Source of the DNA: Bacteriovoracaceae bacterium
GTDB taxonomy: Bacteria; Bdellovibrionota; UBA1018
Assembly (NCBI GenBank): GCA_023250755.1
Contig: JAHFAC010000094.1
Location: forward strand, 1-6,750
Direction: 5' to 3'
Length of the DNA stretch: 6,750 bases
In this document: one piece after another, positions 1-6,408 of the stretch
Position numbering within the stretch: the stretch's first letter is position 1
Layout of the letters: every line of letters starts with the position of its first letter
Made by a program: the position numbers and the translations under genes
The notes under the pieces: model-generated
What the model was told of the DNA's origin: nothing
The model's database searches: none
Seen by the model: only the letters and a program-made list of their open reading frames with translations

Positions 1-372
1 TCCGATCAAGAGAATATTGCTTTTACTGAGCTCAACCCCATCTCGATCGCGGGCCTTTTTGTCACCCTGATGGTGGATGCGCTTGTAATGGTTATAGACG
101 GCAACTGAAAGAATTCGCTTGGCTCGCTCCTGGCCAATCACATATTCGTCGAGAATAGTTTTGATTTCAGCGGGTTTTGGGATTTTGTCAGAGGGCCGTG
201 CGGGGCCTTCTTTTTGTCCTTCTTCAGAGATGATGTCATTGCAAAGCTCAATGCACTCGTCGCAGATGTAAACGGTTGGGCCGGCAATGAGTTTTTTTAC
301 TTCGCGCTGATTTTTTCCACAGAAAGAACAACAAAGATTCCCGAAGCCATCACCGTATCGTTTTCCGTCCAT
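1..372 (-). CDS. clpX: ClpX, ATP-dependent Clp protease ATP-binding subunit (partial, N-terminal 124 residues)
   Basis: ClpX is the AAA+ unfoldase that recognises tagged proteins and feeds them to the ClpP chamber in the cytoplasm. Seen here: an N-terminal C4 zinc-binding domain with Cys15-x2-Cys18 (CSFCGK) and Cys37-x2-Cys40 ([10 protein letters not shown]), then the linker typical of ClpX ([20 protein letters not shown], about residues 65-84) and the start of the AAA+ module (AVYNHYKRI). The reading frame runs off the left edge at SNILLIG, directly before the expected Walker A loop, so no ATPase motif can be checked. The ATG at 372 is preceded by a GGAAGGG SD at 383-389, about 10 bases away. 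It lies 60 bases downstream of clpP on the same strand, with no visible terminator between, so co-transcription is likely. Nothing looks broken; the truncation is only the window edge. Confidence 0.97.
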   Translation of the reverse strand, partial: MDGKRYGDGFGNLCCSFCGKNQREVKKLIAGPTVYICDECIELCNDIISEEGQKEGPARPSDKIPKPAEIKTILDEYVIGQERAKRILSVAVYNHYKRIHHQGDKKARDRDGVELSKSNILLIG

Positions 373-432
373 AATTCTTTATCCCTTCCTCATCTCTATG
401 ATGTCTCTCTGAATGTTCAAGTAGAAAGCCTA

Positions 433-1113
433 TTAAATGGACCCATGCTTTTCAACTACCTTATCAATTAAGCCATACTCGACTGCTTCTTGTCCTGAGA
501 GATAGTTATCCCGGTCGGTGTCCTTATGGATTTGTTCCATGGTTTGCCCTGTGTGTTTTGCCAAAATTGCGTTCAGACGCTCTTTTAAATAAAGGATTTC
601 TTTGGCTTGGATCTCAATATCGGAGGCCTGTCCTCGTGCTCCACCGAGGGGTTGATGAATCATGATCCGACTGTGGGGCAGACTAAAACGTTTGCCTTTT
701 GTTCCGGCGGTGAGAAGCAGGGCTCCCATGCTTGCTGCCAAACCAATGCAATAAGTGTAAACGTCACTCTTAATGTATTGCATTACGTCGTAAACACCCA
801 ATCCTGCGGTTACGGAGCCTCCGGGTGAGTTGATATAGAGGTGAACGGGTTTATCGGGATCAGAGGACTCTAAGAAGAAGAGTTGGGCAATAATCAGATT
901 CGTTACGGTGTCGTTGACTTCGGTCCCGAGGAAAATGATCCTGTCGAGAAGAAGCCTTGAGTAAATATCGTATTGTCGTTCTCCGCGTGCAGTTTGTTCG
1001 ACCACGATGGGGTTGGGAATATAATTACTTTCGGCTCCCAGATTAAATCCAACGACTTCAGGTTGAATCAGACTGGATGGGATTTTCCTCTGTTGCGACG
1101 TTAGGATGATCAT
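433..1113 (-). CDS. clpP: ClpP, ATP-dependent Clp protease proteolytic subunit
   Basis: ClpP is the serine peptidase that forms the double-heptamer degradation chamber capped by ClpX or ClpA in the cytoplasm. The 226-residue product carries the full family core: [13 protein letters not shown] (43-55), YINSPGGS (93-100), the nucleophile Ser128 in GLAASMGA, His153 in MIHQPLGG and Asp202 in DTDRDNYLS. The 25 and 49 residue spacings within the triad match E. coli ClpP. Mature E. coli ClpP aligns from about Ile32, so residues 1-31 are an extension longer than the 14-residue E. coli propeptide; it has no internal Met. The ATG at 1113 is well supported: an AAGGAGAG SD ends about 6 bases upstream and no other usable start precedes the conserved core. 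It is followed by clpX after 60 bases and preceded by a small unknown gene 117 bases upstream. Confidence 0.98.
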   Translation of the reverse strand: MIILTSQQRKIPSSLIQPEVVGFNLGAESNYIPNPIVVEQTARGERQYDIYSRLLLDRIIFLGTEVNDTVTNLIIAQLFFLESSDPDKPVHLYINSPGGSVTAGLGVYDVMQYIKSDVYTYCIGLAASMGALLLTAGTKGKRFSLPHSRIMIHQPLGGARGQASDIEIQAKEILYLKERLNAILAKHTGQTMEQIHKDTDRDNYLSGQEAVEYGLIDKVVEKHGSI

Positions 1114-1151
1114 CGGTATCTCTCCTTTTTCAGCCCAGTGCTTCTCAATTC

Positions 1152-1180
1152 AGTATACATATCCTTCAGTAATGTTGCAC
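1152..1180 (-). promoter_or_regulatory. Weak candidate sigma70-type promoter for clpPX
   Basis: On the minus strand a -10-like TATACT (1152-1157) lies 17 bases downstream of a poor -35-like GTGCAA (1175-1180, 3 of 6 consensus bases). The expected transcript start is near 1145, giving a leader of about 32 bases before the clpP ATG at 1113. I see no CIRCE element or sigma32-type heat-shock box in the 117-base gap between clpP and the upstream small gene, and no clear terminator. Because the -35 match is poor, clpPX may instead be read through from the promoter of the small gene. Confidence 0.2.
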
Positions 1181-1230
1181 TGAGCTATAAAAAATATTTC
1201 TAATCATTAAGAAGAAATAAAGGAAGGAAC

Positions 1231-1476
1231 TTAAGTCTCTTGCTCGGTTGACAGTTCAGAGTGCTCTGAGTTCACTTGTGTGTGAATGGACTCTAAATAG
1301 AGCGCCATGGCTGCACGCAGTTCGTCAAGTGTGAGATTTTCGGAGTTTAGCCCACAATTTCCCAGTATTTTTTCAAGTTCGTCTTGGACCGCAGGAATTG
1401 GGAGCCCAGTCGAAGAGAGAAGTACATCAACGAGTTGTTCACCGTCAGGTTCTTGTTGCTGATTGGAGACGTCCAT
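1231..1476 (-). CDS. Small acidic protein of unknown function upstream of clpP
   Basis: I do not recognise this gene. The 81-residue product has a polar, Gln/Glu-rich N-terminus (1-14), then a probably helical core (about 15-65: LVDVLLSSTGLPIPAVQ, ELEKILGNCG, LTLDELRAAMALYLESI) and a polar acidic tail rich in Ser, Glu and Thr. It has one Cys (41), no signal peptide and no membrane segment, so it is probably cytoplasmic. I chose the ATG at 1476: GGAGGG lies about 5 bases upstream at 1481-1486. An in-frame GTG at 1488 would add four residues but would itself overlap that SD. A fair promoter sits just upstream. It lies on the clpP strand, 117 bases ahead of clpP, where tig is often found. Its regular hydrophobic pattern and start signals support a real gene, but any role with ClpP is a guess. 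Confidence 0.75.
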   Translation of the reverse strand: MDVSNQQQEPDGEQLVDVLLSSTGLPIPAVQDELEKILGNCGLNSENLTLDELRAAMALYLESIHTQVNSEHSELSTEQET

Positions 1477-1494
1477 TTCCCCCTCCACATGTCA

Positions 1495-1524
1495 AGTATA
1501 GGAATGGGAATTTTGGAAGGGCAA
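1495..1524 (-). promoter_or_regulatory. Candidate sigma70-type promoter for the small gene (and possibly clpPX)
   Basis: On the minus strand TTGCCC (1519-1524, 4 of 6 consensus bases) and TATACT (1495-1500, 5 of 6) are separated by 18 bases. Transcription would start near 1488, only about 12 bases before the ATG at 1476. That leaves a very short leader containing just the GGAGGG SD, and would rule out the alternative GTG start at 1488. Confidence 0.4.
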
Positions 1525-1549
1525 GTTTATTTTAGCGGGTTGTTCGATT

Positions 1550-1572
1550 TATTTAGAAAGAGTCACGACTCT
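1550..1572 (-). terminator. Candidate weak terminator after the EamA transporter gene
   Basis: A perfect 6-base inverted repeat, AGAGTC-GT-GACTCT on the minus strand (1559-1572), starts 12 bases after the transporter stop codon and is followed by TTTCTAAAT (1550-1558). A tetraloop form with a 5-bp stem is more realistic. The stem is short and the T tract is interrupted, so termination would be weak. Its position just before the promoter of the next gene makes it plausible. Confidence 0.35.
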
Positions 1573-1584
1573 ATGCGTCATGCA

Positions 1585-2523
1585 TTATAAAGGCGATCGG
1601 CGTTTTGATTGCGCAATCACGCCGAGTAGAATTAATCCACCCCCTAGGCCCTGAATCCAGGTCAAGTGATCTCCAAGAAAGAGATGACCAAAGATCGTTC
1701 CCATAACAGGTTGAATAAAGAGTGTGATTGCCAAACTCGCGACCGGCGCCTCAGTCAGGGCCGTCATCCAGTAAAAGTAGGCCAGTGCAGTCCCAATAGG
1801 ACCCATTACGAGGATTCCTATGCAGCTTTTCAAGTGGAATTCCTCGAGAGAGGGAAAGCCATTTGTTACAAAAACGAGCACGGTAAGAAACGCAACTCCA
1901 AGAGCAAGAGAAATTCCAAAAATTTTCAGTGGATGAAAACGAATGAGGAGTTTTCGACTCAGTATGGAGTAAGAGGCCTCGCCGATTAATGAGGCGAGCA
2001 TAATGAGGTTGCCTAAGAGGTGTCCGTCTATTCCCTGAGAAAGCCGTGCTGGAGTCAGACCGGTGAGGAGGGTAAATCCCGCTAGCGCAAGAACGAAAGA
2101 GACCCAGTGTTGCGCATGGAGGCGTTCGCGCAAGAAGATCCAGGCCAAAAATACCGTTGCCAGAGGTTCCATTGCAATGATCAGAGAGTTGTCAGTGGCA
2201 TGTGAACTCGAGAGACCGATGATTTGAAGCAAGGGGGAGTAGCAGAAGGTGAGGAATCCTAGCAGCGAGAGGAGGCCCCAGTCGCTTAAGCGAAGGGCGT
2301 TGGATTGAACTGGGTTTTTGAGAGAGAAGGGGTGTTTGCAGAGCTTTAACCCAATGGATACAGCGATGAACGCAATCAGTGCGCTGGTGTAGCGCAACCA
2401 GGCGGTGTGGGCAGAGTTAAAATCTTCGAGGACAAATTTAGTCAGTGTTGGGTGAAGTGACCAAACCAGATTGCAAGTGATGAGGCCGAGGAGAGTCTTG
2501 AGCGGCAGGGTGGTCTGGGTCAT
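1585..2523 (-). CDS. EamA-family (drug/metabolite transporter superfamily) membrane transporter
   Basis: This is a ten-helix inner-membrane transporter of the DMT superfamily, probably a metabolite exporter; the substrate cannot be read from the sequence. The 312-residue product has two EamA repeats (about 10-155 and 168-304). Hydrophobic segments lie near 9-28, 41-61, 82-104, 112-131, 138-156, 168-187, 200-220, 231-252, 261-282 and 288-305. The typical motif ends both halves: EPLATVFLAWIFLRERL (119-135) and QPVMGTIFGHLFLGDHLTW (271-289). A basic KRR lies near the C-terminus. I chose the ATG at 2523 because family similarity begins just after it. The frame is open to a TTG at 2586, but that start has no SD and a pyrimidine-rich upstream. 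The ATG itself also lacks a good SD, so the exact start is less certain than the gene. It is divergent from the secreted-protein gene. Confidence 0.9.
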   Translation of the reverse strand: MTQTTLPLKTLLGLITCNLVWSLHPTLTKFVLEDFNSAHTAWLRYTSALIAFIAVSIGLKLCKHPFSLKNPVQSNALRLSDWGLLSLLGFLTFCYSPLLQIIGLSSSHATDNSLIIAMEPLATVFLAWIFLRERLHAQHWVSFVLALAGFTLLTGLTPARLSQGIDGHLLGNLIMLASLIGEASYSILSRKLLIRFHPLKIFGISLALGVAFLTVLVFVTNGFPSLEEFHLKSCIGILVMGPIGTALAYFYWMTALTEAPVASLAITLFIQPVMGTIFGHLFLGDHLTWIQGLGGGLILLGVIAQSKRRSPL

Positions 2524-2638
2524 CTCAGTTGCTGAAACACGAGTGATTGATCTGCCATGTGAAAAGAGTAACCAGAGGAATTTCAAAAGTCTTGTGAGAA
2601 GAGAGAAGAGAGGGGTGTAGGAATCCTGAAAAACAGAC

Positions 2639-2667
2639 TAGACACTATGCGTTATTTTTTGTATGAA
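2639..2667 (+). promoter_or_regulatory. Candidate promoter for the secreted-protein gene
   Basis: TAGACA (2639-2644, 5 of 6 consensus bases) and TATGAA (2662-2667, 4 of 6) are separated by 17 bases. Transcription would begin near 2675, about 35 bases before the ATG at 2710 and downstream of the in-frame ATG at 2647. This supports the shorter form of the protein. Confidence 0.35.
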
Positions 2668-2709
2668 CAGATTAAAGTTTTATTTGAAATTTTGGAGGCA
2701 TTCTCAGTT

Positions 2710-3177
2710 ATGTCAAAGAGTCTGTTTTTAATTTTAACCAGATTTTTCATGAGTTCACTCACTACCCATGCCGAAGCGACTATCAGTCTCGACACTTTTT
2801 CCTGTAAAACCGAATCTGCATTAAACAGTGTCACTTACCAAATTTCTTTCGCAGTTCTAAATCTTTGGGACAAAGAGAGAATCGCCCTTTTTCGGTTGGA
2901 AGACTCAAAAAATGATTTTCTTTTGATTGAGCCGAGTGATCAGTCCTCCGTCCAGGTGCTCAATGAAAATACACAGGTGAGCGTGCACCAGAGAAGGGGA
3001 GCGTCATTTTTCTCAGTCGCAGGAGGCAATCAGAATTATTTTGGTGAAATCGCGTTCCCGCGGTTCGCAATAAGGCCAGTCTCAGGTATTTTCTATGGCA
3101 CATTGATGGTGAGAGACATGCGCTATCGAGAACTGTCGTTCTATTCTAAGCTAGAGTGTGAACACAGCGTACGATAA
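2710..3177 (+). CDS. Small probable secreted or periplasmic protein of unknown function
   Basis: I do not recognise a family. The 155-residue product starts with a signal-peptide-like segment: Lys3, a hydrophobic stretch LFLILTRFFMSSL (5-17, interrupted by Arg11) and an Ala-Glu-Ala cleavage site after residue 23. The mature part (about 132 residues) alternates hydrophobic and polar residues as in a beta-rich domain. Its only two cysteines, Cys32 and Cys150, are near its ends and could form one disulfide in the periplasm. No catalytic motif, lipobox or repeat is visible. The ATG at 2710 follows GGAGG (2694-2698) by 11 bases. An in-frame ATG at 2647 would add 21 residues ahead of the signal peptide, lacks an SD and lies upstream of the predicted transcript start. 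The gene stands alone between a divergent transporter gene and the convergent hppD, 12 bases away stop to stop. Confidence 0.75.
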   Translation: MSKSLFLILTRFFMSSLTTHAEATISLDTFSCKTESALNSVTYQISFAVLNLWDKERIALFRLEDSKNDFLLIEPSDQSSVQVLNENTQVSVHQRRGASFFSVAGGNQNYFGEIAFPRFAIRPVSGIFYGTLMVRDMRYRELSFYSKLECEHSVR

Positions 3178-3189
3178 TTGTTTTTTCCC

Positions 3190-4275
3190 TTACGCCTTCA
3201 GTACTCCGCGCTTCACTTGATCCCGCTCCATCGCTTCAAAAAGAGCGTTGAAGTTCCCTTCACCAAAGCCCTTGTTGCCCTTGCGCTGGATGTATTCAAA
3301 GAAAAAGGGACCCACCATTTCTTGGGAAAAAATTTGAAGGAGGTAACCCGTTTCGTCTCCATCCAGTAAAATATTCAGATCCTCGATCTCGGCTAGGTTC
3401 TCAGTGACTCCGGGCACACGCGTGGGGACGATTTCGTAATAGGTGTGCGGGACGGCTAGGAAGCCGAATTTTTGTTTACGAAGTTCACGAACCGTATTCT
3501 TGATATCCACGGTGAGGAGTGCCAAGTGTTGTACGCCGGCTCCCTTCATGCGGTTGACGAATTCTTGTACTTGGCTTTCGGGCTCCGTTGCCTCATTGAT
3601 CGGTACCTTAACGCGACCGTCTTCGGACTGAACGACATCGGAGATCAACCCCGTGCGTCCGGTGCTGATTTCGAAGTGACGGGTGACGACAAATCCAAAA
3701 ATTTTTTTATACCACTCGACCCAGGCCTTCATCTCTCCCATGCCGACGTTGTTGGTGAGGTGATCAATCACGCGAATGCCGAGGGGTGAGGGGCTTTCAA
3801 GGCGGGTGACAAACATCCCCTCGTCAAAAGCAATCCGAGAAGGACTCCCGGGCGAAGGTTTTCGCTCCATGAAGGCGTATCTGACGTTGCCCGGGGTCCA
3901 GATTTCTGATCGGACGACGCTTCCATGAGGGGAGTCGAATTTTCGGGGCTCTAGGGCGGGGCGTGCACCATGATGGGTTGCTTCTTCAAAGGCTTTTGTG
4001 GCGTTATCGACATCCAAAGCTAAAACGCAAATTCCTTCGGCGTGTTGCTTCAAGAAGCGGGTGGCCTCTTGCCTCTCAGAAGCGGGAGATCCGTCAGGCT
4101 GGGTGAGCAGGATCCGAACATAACCTTGGGCATAGAGGGCACTCTTCATCCCTCGAGCGGGTTGTGAGCGATCACCGATTTTCTCAAAACCCATGCGCTG
4201 ATAAATCGGAGCGTGTTTTGAGATGTCATGGACGACAAATTCAACGTGGTCAAAGCCTTGGTTTTGGATTTTCAC
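3190..4275 (-). CDS. hppD: 4-hydroxyphenylpyruvate dioxygenase (HPPD)
   Basis: HPPD is a cytoplasmic Fe(II) enzyme that converts 4-hydroxyphenylpyruvate, the transamination product of tyrosine, into homogentisate with release of CO2. The 361-residue length is normal for bacterial forms. It has two vicinal-oxygen-chelate domains: a degenerate N-terminal one (about 8-138) and a catalytic C-terminal one (about 168-350). The expected facial-triad ligands are present: His172 (VIDHLTNNV), His250 (VQHLALLT) and Glu327 (PFFFEYIQRKG). Other family marks are VPINE (224-228), LLQIFS (312-317) and GFGEGNFNALFEAMERDQ (336-353). The last supports HPPD over hydroxymandelate synthase, though only comparison or assay would settle this. 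The start is a GTG at 4275 with AGGGGGG (4279-4285) just upstream and no suitable ATG before the conserved N-terminus. It lies 14 bases after speA, so translation may be coupled. No hmgA or fumarylacetoacetase gene is in view. Confidence 0.95.
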   Translation of the reverse strand: MKIQNQGFDHVEFVVHDISKHAPIYQRMGFEKIGDRSQPARGMKSALYAQGYVRILLTQPDGSPASERQEATRFLKQHAEGICVLALDVDNATKAFEEATHHGARPALEPRKFDSPHGSVVRSEIWTPGNVRYAFMERKPSPGSPSRIAFDEGMFVTRLESPSPLGIRVIDHLTNNVGMGEMKAWVEWYKKIFGFVVTRHFEISTGRTGLISDVVQSEDGRVKVPINEATEPESQVQEFVNRMKGAGVQHLALLTVDIKNTVRELRKQKFGFLAVPHTYYEIVPTRVPGVTENLAEIEDLNILLDGDETGYLLQIFSQEMVGPFFFEYIQRKGNKGFGEGNFNALFEAMERDQVKRGVLKA

Positions 4276-4289
4276 GGGCCCCCCTGCGT

Positions 4290-6299
4290 TTAATTCAGCG
4301 TTACTGAAATCGGTGTCATCCCTGTTTGCTCCTCAGGCGTTGAAATGGCTCGTTCAGCGGCTTCGTCTGCCAGTTGCATCAGCTTCATTTGCTTGTCCAT
4401 ATCCATGTAGGTGTAGCCATGAAGGACTTCTTCGTAGAAATTTTGCAGATCGACTCCTTCTTTTGGTTTGATCATTCCCTCGCGGACGCGTGCTTCGATT
4501 TGTTCTTTCACTCGTTTTTCCATATCAGTCGCGCTGTATTGAATTAAGGAGAGCACGCCTGCCAGATTGTTTCCGCGGATGACTTCTTCGATGTAGTAGC
4601 CTCCCGGTTCGGTCTCATCCAAGAAGACATGGACCTCATTGACGCGGCCAAAGAGATTGTGCAGATCACCCATGATGTCTTGATAGGCGCCCATCAAAAA
4701 GAACCCTAGATAGTAAGACTCTCGAGGTTTTAGTGAATGCAGGGGTAATGTGTCTTTGATATCCCTTAGATCGATAAATTTAGAAACTTTACCGTCGGAA
4801 TCACAGGTGATGTCCACCAAAGTCGCTTGGTGAGAAGGTTCCTCATCATGTCGGTGGATGGGAATAATCGGAAAGAGATGCTGAATTGCCCAGTGGTCTG
4901 GCATGGACTGAAAGAGCGAGAAATTGCAGAGAAACTGGTCCGAAAGGTGTTTATTGAGTGCTTCGATTTCGTCGGGGACATAGCGCAAGCCGGTCGAGTT
5001 TTTATGGATCGTCTTGCAAATTTGCCAAAATAGAATCTCGACCTTGGCCTTATCTTCGAGAGAGAGAAATCCCAGCTTAAACATGCTGAGTGCTTCTTCT
5101 TTACGCTGGATGGCGTCGTGAAAATGTTCAAGCAGGTTTTTTGACGAAAGATTTTGCGAAAGGTAGCGCATTTCTTTGACGACGTCGTCTTCGTCAGGCG
5201 ATTCTTCGACAGAAATGGGCGCAGCACCGACTTCGATTTTACCAAAGACATTCACAATGAGCACAGAGTGATGGGCCACCAATGCCCGGCCGCTTTCTGA
5301 GACGATATTGGGCTCAGGCACTTCTTCAGCCTGGCAGATTTCTTGAATTGAATAAACCACATCACTTACGTATTCGTGAAGCGAGTAATTGATGGAGCTT
5401 TCAAAGTTGGTCCGTGAGCCATCGTAGTCCACTCCGAGGCCACCACCGACGTCTAAAAACTCGAGGTTCAATCCCATTTTACGCAATTTTGCGTAGATGC
5501 GGGTTCCCTCTTTGACGGCGTCTTTCACTGTTTTGATATTGGTGATCTGTGACCCGATGTGGAAGTGCAAGAGCTTGAAGCTATCTTTGAGACCCTCTTG
5601 CTCAAGGATTTTTACGGCGTGGAGAAGCTCAGGAGTGGTGAGACCAAATTTTGCGAACTCTCCTCCACTGGACTCCCACTTTCCGCTTCCGCGTGAATAA
5701 AGTTTGCAGCGGATTCCGATTTGCGGAGTGACTCCCATTTCTTTCGCGATTGAAATGATGTGGGGAAGCTCTGAAAGTTTTTCAACGACAATAATGACTC
5801 GTTTGCCTAGTTTGATGCCCAGCAAGGCGGATTTAATGAAAGCGTAATCCTTATAGCCATTGCAGATGATGAGAGAACTGGGGGAGACGTTCATTGCAAT
5901 GACAGCGGCTAGCTCGGCCTTTGAGCCCGCCTCGAGCCCGAAGTCATAGGGCCTGCCCGCATCCAGAATTTCCTCGACGACTTCGCGCATTTGGTTGACT
6001 TTGATGGGGTACACACCCTGATAGCGGCCTTTGTAATTGAATTCCGAGATTGATTTTCGAAATGCCTCATTTAACGCGACTACTCGATGGCGGATAATGT
6101 CCTGAAAGCGGATGAGCACAGGCAGGCCAAGTCCTTGTGAGCGGATTTCGTTCACGACGCTGAGTAGGTCCACGCCGGGGCCTTCGCCACGTTTGGGGTG
6201 AACCGTCAAATTGCCCGCCGGATTGATGCTGAAGTATTGGTCTCCCCATGCCTCGATATGGTAAAGCTTCATCGAGTCCGAAACACCCCACGTCCTCAT
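4290..6299 (-). CDS. speA: Biosynthetic arginine decarboxylase SpeA
   Basis: SpeA is a PLP enzyme that decarboxylates arginine to agmatine, the first step of the agmatine route to putrescine and spermidine. The 669-residue length is close to E. coli SpeA (about 658). Seen: the PLP Schiff-base lysine Lys100 in GVYPIKVNQ; FGLEAGSKAEL (120-130); His247 in LLHFHIGSQI; the glycine-rich phosphate loop VGGGLG (284-289); SESGRALVAHHS (334-345); a helical insertion (about 370-460) typical of the long SpeA form; the conserved Cys499 in DITCDSDG, from which the active site is completed across the subunit interface; and GAYQDIMGDLHNLFG (537-551). The C-terminal tail (about 620-669) is charged and helical. 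The ATG at 6299 has a near-perfect SD, GAGGAGG, 7 bases upstream, so residues 1-9 before the second Met belong to the protein. It is the first gene of a probable two-gene operon with hppD and is divergent from an MFS gene. Confidence 0.97.
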   Translation of the reverse strand: MRTWGVSDSMKLYHIEAWGDQYFSINPAGNLTVHPKRGEGPGVDLLSVVNEIRSQGLGLPVLIRFQDIIRHRVVALNEAFRKSISEFNYKGRYQGVYPIKVNQMREVVEEILDAGRPYDFGLEAGSKAELAAVIAMNVSPSSLIICNGYKDYAFIKSALLGIKLGKRVIIVVEKLSELPHIISIAKEMGVTPQIGIRCKLYSRGSGKWESSGGEFAKFGLTTPELLHAVKILEQEGLKDSFKLLHFHIGSQITNIKTVKDAVKEGTRIYAKLRKMGLNLEFLDVGGGLGVDYDGSRTNFESSINYSLHEYVSDVVYSIQEICQAEEVPEPNIVSESGRALVAHHSVLIVNVFGKIEVGAAPISVEESPDEDDVVKEMRYLSQNLSSKNLLEHFHDAIQRKEEALSMFKLGFLSLEDKAKVEILFWQICKTIHKNSTGLRYVPDEIEALNKHLSDQFLCNFSLFQSMPDHWAIQHLFPIIPIHRHDEEPSHQATLVDITCDSDGKVSKFIDLRDIKDTLPLHSLKPRESYYLGFFLMGAYQDIMGDLHNLFGRVNEVHVFLDETEPGGYYIEEVIRGNNLAGVLSLIQYSATDMEKRVKEQIEARVREGMIKPKEGVDLQNFYEEVLHGYTYMDMDKQMKLMQLADEAAERAISTPEEQTGMTPISVTLN

Positions 6300-6370
6300 T
6301 TCTCGACCTCCTCAGATTAACCTAAATGAATGCTCTCCTCTACCACCCTAGCCAGGTCTGAGCCAATTAA

Positions 6371-6402
6371 ATCCACCAAGTGAATCCAGAGGATTGGAGG
6401 AT
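6371..6402 (+). promoter_or_regulatory. Imperfect inverted repeat overlapping the SD of the MFS gene
   Basis: ATCCACCAA (6371-6379) is complementary to TTGGAGGAT (6394-6402) at 8 of 9 positions, and the right arm contains the GGAGG SD (6396-6400) of the downstream gene. In RNA this could form a hairpin that masks the ribosome site; as DNA it could be an operator. A shorter, mutually exclusive pairing AATCC-AGA-GGATT (6383-6395) would leave the SD free. The 14-base loop and one mismatch make the long stem only moderately stable, so this may be chance. Confidence 0.3.
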
Positions 6403-6408
6403 GGATCC

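Noticed and set aside
214..471. 85-codon plus-strand frame across the clpP-clpX junction
   Set aside because: It is antisense to the clpX zinc domain and the clpP end; no start signals or recognisable protein features.
1666..1989. 107-codon open frame on the plus strand inside the EamA gene
   Set aside because: It is antisense to a clear membrane protein; the product is a charged, low-order sequence typical of reversed transmembrane codons.
2647..2709. Upstream ATG giving a 176-residue form of the secreted protein
   Set aside because: It has no SD, lies within the spacer of the candidate promoter, and would put 21 residues ahead of the signal peptide.
3165..3195. Possible bidirectional terminator between the convergent genes
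   Set aside because: The only pairing I found is GCGTA with TACGC around a loop of about 19 bases, plus four-base stems; too weak to call.
3472..3789. 105-codon open frame on the plus strand inside hppD
   Set aside because: It is fully antisense to a gene with complete family motifs, has no SD of note and its protein shows no domain-like pattern. It is a shadow frame.
4766..5251. 161-codon open frame on the minus strand inside speA
   Set aside because: It overlaps speA in another frame of the same strand. speA is intact through this region and its motifs continue on both sides, so this is not a frameshifted piece.
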